Source of the DNA: Armigeres subalbatus
Lineage: Eukaryota; Arthropoda; Insecta; Diptera; Culicidae
Assembly: GCF_024139115.2 (NCBI RefSeq)
Contig: NW_026943207.1
Span: forward strand, 1 to 64,000
Length of the DNA stretch: 64,000 bases
Reading direction: 5' to 3'
This document shows, in pieces, positions 49,744 through 61,245 of this stretch (position 1 is its first letter; each line of letters opens with the position of its first letter). Made by a program: the position numbers and the translations under genes. Under the pieces are notes generated by a model. That model was given only the letters and a program-made list of their open reading frames with translations, ran no database searches and was not told where the DNA came from.

Positions 49744-51420
49744 ATGTGCAGAAGTCCTGCAAGGACCATTGCAAAGTTCCTAAAAAAACTGACTGTTTGG
49801 GCCAGACATTTAGGGATCGAGTTCTCTCCGCAAAAAACTCAATTGGTTGTGTTTACTAAGAAGCGGTATCCTGCTCAACTGAAACTCAAGCTGTTGAATG
49901 ATGACATCAACCAATCTTTATCTTCTAAATACCTTGGGGTCTGGTTTGATTCTAAGTGTACCTGGAAAACCCATATTGATTATTTGATAGACAAAGGCCG
50001 AAAAAGGATTCATTTTCTACGTTCTATCTCCGGAACGTGGTGGGGCGCTCACCCGGAAGATCTCATCAAACTATATAGAACGACTATTCTCTCTGTTTTA
50101 GAGTATGGCTCTTTCTGCTTCCTCCCAGCAGCTGATTGCCACCTGATCAAATTGGAACGAATTCAATATCGTTGTTTGCGTATTGCTCTTGGCTGTATGC
50201 ATTCAACGCATAACATGAGCCTGGAGGTGCTTGCTGGAGTCACTCCTTTAAAGCACCGCTACTGGGAGCTCTCACTTAGAATACTGATCAAATGTGGGAC
50301 AAGTAACACACTTGTCTTAGAAAATTTCGATAATATGCTTGAACTGATTCGTCAGTCAAGATTCCTGAGGGTCTACCTCAACTACATATCGACAGATCTT
50401 TGTCTTCCATGTTATAATCCACCACGAGTTAACTTCATCAACGACAGTTCCTCCATTGAATACGATCTGTCCATGAAACATGCAATTCAAGGAATACCAG
50501 ATCATCTTCGAAATCTTTCCATTCCCCCTATTTTTTCAGAAAAATATGAACATGTCAATTGCAACAACAGATATTTCACTGAAGGTTCTCGCATCAACGG
50601 ATCCACTGGCTTCGGTGTCTTCAATGTAAATTCAACCACCTTCCGAAAACTTCAGGAACCGTGTTCGGTTTATGTTGCTGAGCTGGCAGCAATTAACTTC
50701 GCTTTGGGGATAATTTCCGATCAGCCCGTATACCATTATTTCATCTTCTCGGATAGTCTTAGTTCTATCGAGGCACTCCGGTCGATGAAACCTGTTAAGC
50801 ACGCATCTTACTTTCTTACAAACATAAGAGAGCAGATGCGTGTTTTGGTCGAAAGATCATTCAAGATTACCTTTGTTTGGGTCCCATCTCACTGCTCAAT
50901 CTACGGCAATGAGAAGGCAGACTCGCTGGCAAAGGTGGGCGCACAGGAAGGTGAGGTTTATGATAGACAATTCTCGAGCAACGAGTTTTTCCCATTAGTC
51001 CGTCAGAGTACTCTTCAAAGTTGGCAAAGGAATTGGACACACAATGAACTCGGACGGTGGCTATTTTCCATAGTTCCAAAAGTTTCTGGGCGAGCGTGGT
51101 TCAGAGGTGAGGACTTAAGTCGAGGCTTCATTCGCGTGATGTCGAGACTTATGTCCAATCACTATTCACTAAACGCACATCTGTACAGAATAAACCTTGT
51201 CGATAGCAACTTATGTAGGTGCGGAGCCGGTTATGATGACATCGATCACGTAGTTTGGTTCTGCTCGGAAAACGACGCCTCCAGAGAGCAACTATTGGAT
51301 ACCCTTGTGGCCCGAGGTAAACAACCCTACAGGGAAGTAAGAAGTGTTTTGGGGGATCGCGATGTGGTATATATGCAGGCTATCTATGCATTTCTTTGCT
51401 CGTCTGATATCAAAGTCTAA
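49744..51420 (+). pseudogene. I-clade LINE copy 2: thumb, RNase H and Cys-rich tail
   Basis: This is the longest intact open segment in the window, at 558 codons. It contains the thumb (KYLGVWFDSKCTWKTH, LEYGSFCF) and an RNase H with YFTEGS, VAELAAINFALG, FSDSLSSIEAL and WVPSHCSIYGNEKADSLAK. A C-terminal CRCGAGYDDIDHVVWFC motif follows. The first catalytic Asp of RNase H is replaced by Glu, as in copy 1. It lacks its own natural start: the polymerase upstream is in a different frame. A 3' UTR of about 370 bp follows. Confidence 0.9.
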
Positions 51421-51793
51421 TATTTCTTTTTTTTTTCTCTCCAAGTTTTTTTTTCTTGTCTCTGTCTTATTGTTCCATGTACCATGAAGCTCTGGCCATC
51501 CGGAAGATGCTCACTGACAAACCACAACTCGAACACGACGCTACGATACAACGTTTTTGACGTCAAATACCCGGATGAGCAGCTGTAATACCCCAAACCA
51601 AAATCCCAACCCTGTCCATCCTGAAATTACGCAATCTAACATTGAGTCGCCACGAGTATCTTGGTCAATGTCCCTTTCCCCTTACTAACTGTTAATAATA
51701 ATGATATAGTTTGTAAATATCATAAAGAGTCTCGGCTCCGTTAAGTGTTATACACGCCTGAGCCTGTCAAATAAATGCGATAGATAAAAAAAA
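51421..51793 (+). other. I-clade LINE 3' untranslated region
   Basis: Non-coding, with pyrimidine tracts at 51421-51470. It ends with an AATAAA at about 51771 and a short A tail. Confidence 0.7.
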
Positions 51794-52196
51794 GGAGGCT
51801 CTTGATGTCAAAGTTGTCGTGTAACATCTCGTAAACTACACAAACTATAAGCGTCACCTTTTAGAAACCCAAGAATGTTCAAACGTATGTAGCAAGCATT
51901 TTTGACAAACTACATCCTATTTACATTATTATTAGGACGTACCTTATCATTATCGGATAATAGTAAAAGAGTAAAAAATTGATTACCTGATAACTTTCCC
52001 TCAAAACCACAAACGCTCATTAATAATGAAATTTATTTGTTTAACGATAATTCAAACTACGGACAAAATTAGCTCAAATCCTATTCTGGGTTGCGCATGA
52101 AATGCTTGTGGTAGATAGAAATGGGTTACGCCGGAAACTAACTGGAAGACTTGATACTTTGAATTTCCCTGATTAAAGCAGAATTCCCCAGAATCC
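51794..52196. other. 403-bp gap with no recognised feature
   Basis: AT-rich sequence between the A tail of the I-clade LINE and the likely end of the gypsy-type LTR. I see no ORF, inverted repeat or RNA gene. It may be the original host DNA at this point. Confidence 0.5.
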
Positions 52197-52536
52197 TAAC
52201 TCACAAACCAATTGAGCAGCTTACTCCGATATATAATAAAGTGTTTAGACCTCGGGGTCTCTTAAAAAAAACTTTTATTCACTAATTATTATTTTAACAT
52301 AAATATACTAAATGATTATTATCCTAGAACGAACCACTCTCTACTACTTGCACTAACTAATTGAACCGTATCGCTGGTCGATCGGTGATATTTAATAATG
52401 TTAACTGCTGACTCGGCGCATCGCTATGGGTCGAAGTCCAATGGATCAGTTCTGCTGACGTTGGCGGTGGCATGATTGGGTCGATGCCACCCAAAGTGCT
52501 GATGGTGCGGTACTGCAGGCTGGCTCATGTGTAACT
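52197..52536 (-). repeat. Possible 3' LTR of the env-bearing gypsy-type element
   Basis: On the reverse strand, a GGAGG purine stretch directly after env is followed by AGTTAC at 52536. Errantivirus LTRs often begin AGTT. The sequence then shows an AATAAA (about 52273-52280) and reaches ...TTGTGAGTTA at 52197. No 5' LTR is present for comparison, so both boundaries are guesses from general LTR structure. Confidence 0.3.
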
Positions 52537-52562
52537 CCTCCGGTGGGTAAAAAAGTGTGTCC

Positions 52563-55355
52563 TCACGCGTCCAAAACCTTCGGGACTGGTGCTTCCGTTT
52601 CTTTTGTGGGATTCTTAGGCTTCTTTCTCCGTGAAAATTTGGAAGCAAGTCCTTGAACGATGTGGCTAAAATACAGAAGAGCAAACAGAACTAGGGTTAT
52701 GGTTAATAGGGTGGGAATTGTTATTCCACCCAGAAGGCTCCAATTCCAGATATCGTGCTGTGCTTGTTGTAAGTAAACATGTTGAATATGTTTCCTGTTG
52801 ATCAGAGTCCTCGTGTCTAGAGATTCGAGGTCGTTTTCCAGTAGTGATCGATTTGTTTTTATGTTGTATGTAGCACCGTACATAAGGGATGCTTTCGTTG
52901 TGGTTTCGTTTGCAGTGAATGTTTCGTTGATGAACGTTACGCTGCAGTTTGAAAAAGTTACGAGGAAGTTGCCATGCAACGATCTGTTGTCTGGGCCGCA
53001 ACTCGATGTCATTTATTGTCCTCTTGCGTTGTTTATGAGCAGTAAATTGTCTGCTATGAAATCAGCTGCGGCTGAGTATTCCGGCCGGGTTGTACAGTGG
53101 CTAGATGTCCCCATTATGATCGGAAGGATGCATTCATCGGTAAACCTGGTTATAAACGAGTCCTTTTGTACGTATTCATTTGGTTGTGTTGTTGTGTATA
53201 GTACGTCCTTGTTTTTCACGAGGTATTTTGGATAATTGTTTATAGTTGAATTGTTGTTATTCAGGGAGAAGAGTTGAATAACCTTTGCCTCTTCTTTTTG
53301 TAGTTCTGGCACAAGAAGAATGTATAACAGTGTTTCGTCGTTGGCTGCTATTTTAGGTGTGACGTATGTAATAGCTTCGTCTGGCAGGTTGATGACTAGG
53401 GGAAAAGTGGGTAAAACCGACACCTTAAGCAAGTTTACAGTTCCCCAATCTATGAAGCAATTTTCCGGTCTAGAAATTTCATACAAACACACTTTGGCTC
53501 TTCATGCATCCGCCCATGTGGTCTCAGGACAATATTTCTTGATAGAATTTGATTTATGATGAAAACGCGAACAGTCCATCTTCCAGCCCAAACAGCTGGG
53601 GTGCGGGTAAGATCGACACCACATGAGGGTAAAACCGACACATCAAGTCTTTATGGAATTGAACATCATAACAATTCTAAATGATGTTACAACATAATAG
53701 AAAATGTTTAACAACATTCATTTTAATTTTTGTGTATGAAATTCATGTTTAGGGATCACTCATAAACGATAGTTGAACAAAATTTTATATATTTAAAATG
53801 ATCACCACATATCATACTTTATTTAGTTTCTTCAGCAGGTCGAGTTAAAAATACATAGAGTATAAGAATGTTAGTAACAAATTTACTAACTACTGTAAAT
53901 ATTGACCTACATTTAAATTTCACTTATTTTAAAAAGTTTTTTATAACGGCGATTTAAAATAAATGCGTATGGTGCAGTTATGATAAGAAATGAAAATGAT
54001 CAGTTCCGTGACAAGCTACATGTTTACAGGGGTGAAAATGGATCACGAAAGAACAACACTAGAGAACGGGTTGAATATATCTAAGAGCAAAATAAGCCTA
54101 AAAATACGGTTCTTCTTTGAGCGCTATTGGTATCCGACCTGCAGGCTTTCCTTGATGACCCAATATTACCCACTAGACCTATTGTCACGCCCAATGATGA
54201 TATGGTATGTAATCAGTCTATGATTAAGGTATACTCCTCGGCGCCTCGTTTTCCAATACATAAATAATATTATGCGAATGATAAGTCTAATAAAACAGAG
54301 GTATTTCGTGATTCGATGGCAGGTGTCGAATTTACCCCAACAGATAACATAATAATGATGAGATACAATTGGATGTTTATAATTAGAAAAGTTAACTATT
54401 TTTCCACAACATACACAAAATGATGTTCAATTATGGATCAGAGAATTAACAAATTTTTGTCGAAAAAGCTTATACACCGATGCCAAAATTTTACATAACT
54501 TATCTCCTCAATGGTGATCAATGCTAATTGTCTGTTTATTATGACTCTTACACATCTGTACCAGTTACAAAATGACTAGAAATACAAGAAATCAAACGTT
54601 TATTCAAAGTGTGTTGAAATTCTGTGCGATAATCACTTGAAAACAGAGATTTGAAGTGGTGTCGGTTTTACCCGCAGTGTCGGTTTTACCCACAATTCCC
54701 CTACTCCTTGGTCTTCTAGTATTCTCTTGATCATGTAGATTTCTCTAGTGGAGAGCATTTTATTGCTGGTAACCGAAACTTTGGATAATGTTATTGCCTC
54801 TTGAATCTCTTCCAGAATTTTATTGATAGTTTCAATATTGATGATTGTCGTGAGGGTATCGATTTCATCTATTATGAGTTCATTGGTTTGTTTGTCTTCT
54901 ATAAGTTTTCTCACCTCGTTTGTAAGGGTTTTGATTCTTTGTCCTAGCTGTTGATTAACTCGGTATTGGATGTTGTTGTTCTCTATTAGCGTGTTCATAG
55001 TGTTATTTATAATGTGGAGGTCTTGCGCATCTGGACTTCCGCCAATCCCTTTCCATACAGATCCTATGATGTCGATGCTCCTAGCGTAACGATGATTGAC
55101 TGGCCTAATCTGATTGTAGTTAGAATGTAATGATTTTATTTTATTTTTAACTATGTTAGAAAGGGGATTATAAATTTTGTTGTAAACAACATCTGTCAAT
55201 AAATGAACTGTTTTCTCTAAATCTTTTAGGTCTATTTCATGAATTATTCTGAAATTTCCTACTTGAATTCTACAAGGGTTTGTGTTTAGTGTTAAAATCG
55301 GTTGGTCATTCAAATGTAAAATCTGTAAATCCTGTGTCTTGACATACATGACCAT
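52563..55355 (-). pseudogene. env of the gypsy-type element, split and with a stop codon
   Basis: The N-terminal part (about 55400-54704) has a hydrophobic leader just upstream of and around the ATG at 55355. It also has a basic cleavage-like site (RYARS) near 55085 followed by a glycine-rich, fusion-peptide-like stretch, then helical heptad-rich sequence. The C-terminal part (53396-52563) carries N-glycosylation-type sites, a single membrane span (about 52730-52660) and a short basic tail. A TA-flanked DNA element (53399-54701) lies between the parts, and an in-frame TAA occurs at 53013-53015. The family's role is a membrane fusion glycoprotein; this copy is broken. Confidence 0.8.
53399..54701. 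mobile_element. 1.3-kb TA-flanked DNA element with GGGGAA ends, inside env
   Basis: The left end is GGGGAAAAGTGGGTAAAACC and the opposite strand of the right end is GGGGAATTGTGGGTAAAACC, with only two differences. TA flanks both sides (53397-53398 and 54702-54703). A motif GGGTAAAACCGACAC recurs inside the left end (about 53409 and 53628) and twice, reversed, inside the right end (about 54658-54692). The interior is AT-rich and has no transposase. Discounting the element plus one TA leaves the two env halves in the same frame, which confirms the boundaries. Confidence 0.85.
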
Positions 55356-55579
55356 AAAAATGTTAATGATAATGAAGATAACATGATTTGAATGGTTTGA
55401 GAGGGTTCGTCTTTTCTTGCGACTATGTTTAGATATCTATTTGAGTTGATTTTATATCTGGCTGTTTTTTTTTGTTATTGTTAACATCTGAAAAGAAATT
55501 TGATGACCTGCGTTCGTCAGTGTGTCTGTCTTTTGGTTGTATTCGTCGTCCTAAAAAGAGAAATAAGATCTATGGTAAT

Positions 55580-57499
55580 TTATGTTGCAATGACTGGGTT
55601 ACTTTCTGAAAGAATTTTGAGGAAGTGTGAGAGTTTTTCCGCTTGGTTAAGGGTAATACTCGGATCCATGGTACGAGGGCCTGGAAATAGAAAGTATACT
55701 ATCAGTATTTTATAAAATATGTTTTCTAAGTCTTTTAATTTTGTTTTATTTCGTTTCACGTTTCTAGGAATTTTGAAAGTTTTGATCATGTTCTCAGTGC
55801 ATTTAGCTGTTGTGAAACGCGGGTCCAGTTTTTTCCTTGTGGCTTTCTTTATGAACACTTCTTGGTCGACTTCTATGGTTGGGGCATCCTCCTTTTCATC
55901 GTTGTATTTCTCCATGTTTCTTCTTGCTTTGTTGAGATGAATTATTGCGTTATCAAATATTTTTTGTGAGGCTGGATTTATTTCGTCTGGATTCGTTAAA
56001 TTTCCTTGGTTGAATATTATCTCATTTGGGGTAAAACAGGTGGAAGAGTGAACTGTTTCGTTGTACAGGGCGGTAACCATGTTAATGATTTCCGGGGAAC
56101 GTAATTCTGGGTATTTATGCTTATTGGTGTTAAACAGTTCGATCACTGTACTATGTGTTTTTTCTATTTGGCCGTTTGATTCTGAAGACGATGCGAATTC
56201 TACTTGCACCCCTAAGTCTCCTAGGAATGCTTTTAGCTGAATACTGGTAAAGGATGCCTCGTGATCACAAACTATTATTCTTGGTGTTCGAAAATTCGCA
56301 AAATATTGAGTTAGTGCATTTTGCACGTCTAGGGTATTTCTAGTTTCTATTGGAATGAGTTGTAAGTGTTTGGAGAAGGCGCAAATAATGGACAGGTAAT
56401 GGTTTTTATCCATTCCAAAAATATCCATGTGAATTCTTTGGAATGGTGCTTTTTCTATTGGTCTGGATGTAATTTTGATGTTGTAAGGTTTTCTTTCGTA
56501 TTTGTGTTGAAAACAGATACGACAGGCATTGTTGAATTTTCGGATTCTCTTTGTCATATTGGGAAAGCAGTAAGATCGCTTGAGTTGTTTTTCCACTTCC
56601 TGGATACCACGATGGGCTCTCTCGTGTTCTGTTCTTACGAGTGTATCTTGTCTTGGTTCGGAGGTTACGTCTTCTACCATATTTTGGGTAATGACAAAGT
56701 GTGAGGAGGTGTTCGAAAAGTGTTCACGATAGACTTCTTGGATTAGTTGTAGTATGTTCTCGGGAGCAAGTATAGCTGTCTGTTTTCCATTATGAAATTC
56801 TTTCAGGGATTCTGTAATTATTTCTTTGTTCAGGTTATCTCTGCAGATAATTGTTCTTTTGTGATTTGGAAATATTGTTTCTTGGATAGTCGTATTTATT
56901 CGGGCATGTCTGAAAATTATTTGGTTTCTATAGGCGTTGATTGGTCGTTCTGTAAAGTGCAAAAAATAGTCGTCAGAGGTATCCGCGGAGTGGACAGTGT
57001 TTGCGTCTGATTCTGTTGGGTTATTCTGTATTGAGTCCCTGTCTGTACTATCGTCATCGTTTTCGTTTACGTTGGCCTCCACTTTTCTACTCAGCGCGTC
57101 GGCGACGACGTTTGTTTTCCCTGTTCTATATTCAATTGTATAGTCGTAGTTTTCTAGTTCTAGTCTCCAGCGAAGTATTTTGGTAATTTTACTTGAGTTT
57201 TTAATGAACGTAAGCGGTTGGTGGTCCGTTACTAAGGTGAATTTATTTCCGTGTAAATAAGAGTGGAATTTTCCGACGGCCCATATTATTGCCAAGGCTT
57301 CTTTTTCTGTCGTAGAGTAATTAACTTCGTGTTTGTTTAGAGTTCTAGATGCGAAAGCTACCGGGTAATCTTTACCATCGTTTATTTGGGATAATACTGC
57401 ACCGAGAGCGTAATTTGAAGCGTCTGTAGTTAATACGAATGGTTTATCAAAATCTGGGTGAGCTAAAATATCACCAGATTTTATCAAAATCTGGGTGTT
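55580..57499 (-). pseudogene. pol of the gypsy-type element: RNase H and integrase, 5' truncated
   Basis: The element part begins near HPDFDKPFVLTTDAS, the RNase H start. STTEKEALAIIWAVGKFH, LVTDHQPLTFIKN and VVADALSRK complete that domain (about 57440-57100). Integrase follows: a zinc-binding HRGIQEVE...ACRICFQHK (about 56630-56510), catalytic Asp in MDIFG, Asp in VCDHEASF and Glu in NGQIEKTHST, spaced as in DDE integrases. The C-terminus ends at 55580. The open frame extends artificially upstream to 57634 through a duplicated junction and a Jockey fragment. RNase H and integrase residues appear intact; gag, protease and most of RT are missing. Confidence 0.9.
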
Positions 57500-57581
57500 T
57501 AAATTAGCTTCGGGTAGTATAAAAACTTCCTTCCGCAAAGAGAGAAATGAATCGCACAGCACGAAAGCACGATGCGGTCTG
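57500..57581 (-). mobile_element. 82-bp Jockey LINE 5' fragment
   Basis: Reverse complement of the 5' end of the Jockey LINE at 43531-43612 with a few differences. It starts exactly at the element's first bases (CAGACCGCATCGTGC on the reverse strand at 57581) and breaks off near GCTAATTT at about 57500. LINE fragments normally keep the 3' end, so a 5'-only piece is unusual and points to recombination or end-joining. Confidence 0.85.
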
Positions 57582-57655
57582 AAACATGCACTATCGATTT
57601 TCCTTTTCCACCTCCCCCAGTGTATCTTGTACATGATTCACTATTGTTGTGCTAA

Positions 57656-57984
57656 TGAATCGCCTGCTTTGAGCGTCCTTACAGCGGCACACTAGGAGTT
57701 AACTTTTTGAAATCAGTATGGCGAAAGGCATCCAAGGTTCGATTTCTCAAAATTAAGCACCTTAATCGAAAAAATAATTGGTATGCGTAGTAGCGGACAC
57801 CATCCTTCATAACCGGTACCAGATAGTTTTTCATGAAAAGTTCCTAATTTTGAGAAAACCCGCGTTAGATGTCTTTCGCCATACAAATTTCTGGCGGTTA
57901 ACTCATGTTGGCTATTTTGCGCATATACTATAGCGCCTGGATGGGGCAGCGGAGGGTAGAAAATTAGTCACTGCCAATAATTCA
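57656..57984 (-). mobile_element. Palindromic MITE copy M5
   Basis: Full-length 329-bp copy in reverse orientation, TGAATCGCCTGC...CAATAATTCA, preceded by AA (57654-57655) and followed by TT. There is no target duplication. Confidence 0.85.
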
Positions 57985-59159
57985 TTGAAACCATTCGATT
58001 TGAAGCATCATTGACCACATTTTAACCATTTTTACTCCGAGACGCATCTAATTCCACGTAAAAACTTGTTTCTGTTAGTTTCTACCATCTTTTACGATGA
58101 ATGATAAAAGAAACGAGAAACATCAAATTTTATAACAAATTATTTGGTAGATTTTGCACCATCTCGTCGAAGCAACCGACTGAGGAAACAACAAGACAGT
58201 TAAAATTGAGTTGTCACAATGTCACATCCTATCCTAGCTGCCAATATGAGCAATAGATTTAGTGGTTTTTAGGACATCAAAACTTGCTCTTTAGAGAACT
58301 TTTTCAATAAAATTTTGTCCATGTTGCCGCTACATCCAAAATATCCGCCTTTTCATCACTATTTTATCTGCAGAATTTATAAAAACGATTTTCTATATTT
58401 TAGTTTTAATTACAGTTTCATCATGTGGTTTATTGTTTCAGTGTATATCCTTTCATAAAACCACTTTGACACTCTGCCATTCTATCTCAGACACTTTTTT
58501 TCTATAACGAACGGTTTCTGAGTCTTTTTTAAAGCTACTCTTGAATTTTACGATCCTTATTCATGTTAAAATACTTTACTTCTACTATTATACTGAATAT
58601 GTCCGCATAGTTTCGTCCAAATCCAATATACTAAATTATTGTAATTCACCGTTCCTATATTGCGGACAATACCCTCTGAATTTCATTTACATCCAAGAGA
58701 ATGTTGTAATATTTCTATTAGAGCCATAAGTCAACTTAATTTTTTGGTTTGAATGTTTCATAGTTCAGAACAATTACAATGACTATTATTTTGGATAAGT
58801 AAGAATAATAAATGTGAAGAATTTTCGTTTTTTCATTGCTAAGATTTTATAAACATTGGATTACAACTGGAAGAATCAGGGATTATGAAAGCCAATTTTT
58901 GTTGACCACAGCCACAGCCTTTTGTTGTATAACTGTATTTAAATAATTTCTTGCTATTTGAAGCAGAAACAGTTTATTCTCATTATCGCGAACGAGCTGC
59001 TTATCGAAGAAAAATGTGCGCTTTTTTACATCGTGACTATTCGAAGCAAGATCTTTTTTATGTCACTTTGCGGTCTTCCCTCATGAACTGGCGTAGAAAG
59101 TAACTAACAATATTCGTTACGAACGAATTAATGTTCTTGTTGTGCTAATCGAAGCCGAA
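57985..59159. other. 1.2-kb AT-rich stretch with no recognised feature
   Basis: Short open frames such as 58541-58729 have no recognisable motif. I see no homology with the left arm, no tandem repeat and no RNA gene. It could be unrecognised repeat or host DNA. Confidence 0.5.
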
Positions 59160-60490
59160 GATGCTTTTTCTCACTTTTTGGATCCTCTCGAACGAGTTGG
59201 ATTGCGAGAAGTGGCAACATGATCCACAACCCCCTATTTTTGTTTTGCTAATATCGATGCAAAATTTACTCAGTCTAAGAAAAAATAAGAACGTTCAGTT
59301 GATCAGATTTAGTTTTTATCATTGGCATTATCGACTCTGTCGAGTATCGAACCACCATATTCTCAGTTCGACGTTTGTAAGTCATCATTCCAACTGAGCT
59401 ACCACTGTTCTCGCTTTGAAAGATGGTTTCAGATCTTGACTTCTTTTTTTTTGCTATCCATCGATAGAGAAGAGCGTTGCATGGATATTTTGTCAAATTT
59501 CAAATTAGCATGTTATTGCCTGAAATAATCTGATTTTTGGAAAACCCGAACCATCGGACGTTGATATCCTTCCAGTTTTTTTTTATCTTGTTCTTTCTTC
59601 CGCTTATCATTTCATGTGACGTTTACTTCCATCATGGGGATAGCATACCCCAGAAACTAGAACGAATTTGCCAAATAATGCTGGTTGTAGAACCAGAAAT
59701 ACGCAGAAATATTGGTATTTATGTATCATTACTATTCATGTAGCACTGTTTACAATCACTGAGTATGAAAGTTATGTTCGAATAAAATTAATGTTCAGAA
59801 TTCATCACAGCATTATGAAAATTTAAGAATTTTGACTAATGCAGTATTTTCTGTTTATTTCAAAATTATTGCATTTTCAGTTCAAAATGTACTTTGAATT
59901 AGCAACAAACATATGATACATATGATAATATTTGAAAGAAAACTGCTTCTTGAAAGAGAAAATTCATGAAGCAGTTCCTAAAGAAATGTTTGTGGAGAGT
60001 ACCTTGAACCATTTTTGAAAAAAGCTGTTCCGAAAGAGTTTTCGCATAAATTTGAGAAGAAATTTTTAGAATTATATCTGGAAGAATTAAAATTATTTTC
60101 CTGTGAAATTTCTGCAGATTTTTTTTTAAAAATAATTCCTGTACGAATTTCGCGGGAAAAAGTAGAAGAATTTGTTTGAGAATTGCCAGGTCTTCCTAAT
60201 TTCTTAACCTTCAGATTTCTTAAGGAAAACTGAGTGAATCTTTAATTATGAATTTAAGGAAGATTTCTCAGAGGAATTATCTGTAGGTTGGAGGAAGCCA
60301 TTTCTGTAGGAATATGTGGAGAATTTGAAAAAAAAAATCGATTTTTTCTTATTACAAAATTTTATTTGCACAAACGATTCTGCAATTTATTTAAGATCAA
60401 TTTTTCCAACCAAAAAATCGAAAAAGTTGGTCTAACGTTTTCAGATTTTGAATCAACATCAGGCCCTGCAGGCTAGTTTACGCGTGTGAT
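59160..60490 (+). repeat. Repeat R, forward copy 3
   Basis: The most complete R copy in the window. Its first part (59165-59560) matches 6543-6180 reversed. Its later part (59493-60490) matches 1-870 directly, and 60150-60345 matches 5600-5080 reversed. No reading frame is shared intact by the copies. It is the best template for defining the family. Confidence 0.8.
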
Positions 60491-61245
60491 ATGGGTTTAA
60501 TAAACGAGCAATGGGTAATGCTTTAGACATAACCGCGAGTATACGTAGGACTTGTATAAACGCAACGTATTTTTTTTTTCAATTTATGTGGTTTGATTAT
60601 AGGTATTGATATGGGAAACGATAATTTCCATGTTGTATAGAAATATTAGCAATTTGTTTAGTCAAAACTTCTTGAAATAAGCCTAATAATTAAATGCATA
60701 ATTCGAATTGCTTTATTTCTAACTATTAAGCTCTTATTCACTAAAGCAAATGTAGGGCATTTTGGATTTCTTATTGCTGATAGTACATAAAGTATACAAA
60801 TTCTATCAATAAAATTATCAGACTAGGGCAAAATGGGCTACTTTAGGGTAACTGTCCCGTTTTCCATCTCATTGAACATATATTCATCTTATTGCCAAAC
60901 AAAGAAATACGGCACCAACTTCATTGCTTCTTTTTTGCTAACATGCGTGCTAACTGTTGAAAAAATCACAAAAATGCAAAACAAGTCCAGGAGCAGTAAC
61001 CCTACTTAAATAGAGGAGATACTGCTAATACGTCAACGATAAATTATTTAATGTTTTGACTCCAAACTCCGAGTCTAAGTCAAGTTTAATAATATAATTT
61101 CTCAGAAAAGTGTAAAATAATGTTTGTAAAAATATTATTCTGGAAATTATTTTTGCGGACTTTTTCAAAACATTTACATGTAATACGGCGAAAGTTTTTA
61201 ATCCTCAATGAATATCCGCATCATTGCTGATTGTGCATCATGTAA
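60491..61245. other. AT-rich stretch, no gene, one small TA-flanked element
   Basis: There is no match to the left arm in this interval and no convincing ORF. It contains the small element at 60846-61002, described separately. Confidence 0.5.
60846..61002. mobile_element. 157-bp TA-flanked MITE with GGGTAACTG ends
   Basis: The left end is GGGTAACTGTCCC and the opposite strand of the right end is GGGTTACTGCTCC. TA flanks both (60844-60845 and 61003-61004). No coding capacity. It resembles the other TA-flanked GGG-ended elements in general plan but not in interior sequence. Confidence 0.5.

Larger units (their letters stand above)
48130..51793 (+). mobile_element. I-clade LINE copy 2, 5' truncated
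   Basis: It begins in the middle of the endonuclease at the edge of the BEL/Pao LTR and runs through polymerase, RNase H and a 3' UTR to an A-rich end (AAATAAATGCGATAGATA then eight A, 51786-51793). The order of domains and the presence of RNase H place it in the I clade, as in mosquito I-like LINEs. ORF1 and the first half of the endonuclease are absent. No target duplication can be checked because the 5' end is missing. Confidence 0.88.
52197..57499 (-). mobile_element. Ty3/gypsy errantivirus-type element, 5' truncated
   Basis: In coding order on the reverse strand: the end of the reverse-transcriptase RNase H, integrase, env, and a probable LTR. Gag, protease and most of the reverse transcriptase are missing. 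The truncated end at about 57480-57499 carries a local duplication and is joined to a Jockey 5' fragment. The env is interrupted by a DNA element at 53399-54701. The presence of env identifies the insect errantivirus-type lineage. Stops and truncation make it defective. Confidence 0.85.

Noticed and set aside
52798..53235. Forward ORF over env, and other forward frames at 55500-57186
   Set aside because: Antisense shadows of the reverse-strand env and pol; no motif of their own.
57582..57634. N-terminus of gypsy pol upstream of the Jockey fragment
   Set aside because: The frame is open only by chance through unrelated flanking DNA and the inverted Jockey leader; it has no pol homology.
58541..58729. 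Small ORF rich in Tyr/Ile
   Set aside because: AT-rich random frame with no motif or homologue in the window.
60482..60560. Continuation of repeat R
   Set aside because: Similarity to the left copy stops at the ATGGGTTTAA region; beyond that the two sequences are unrelated.
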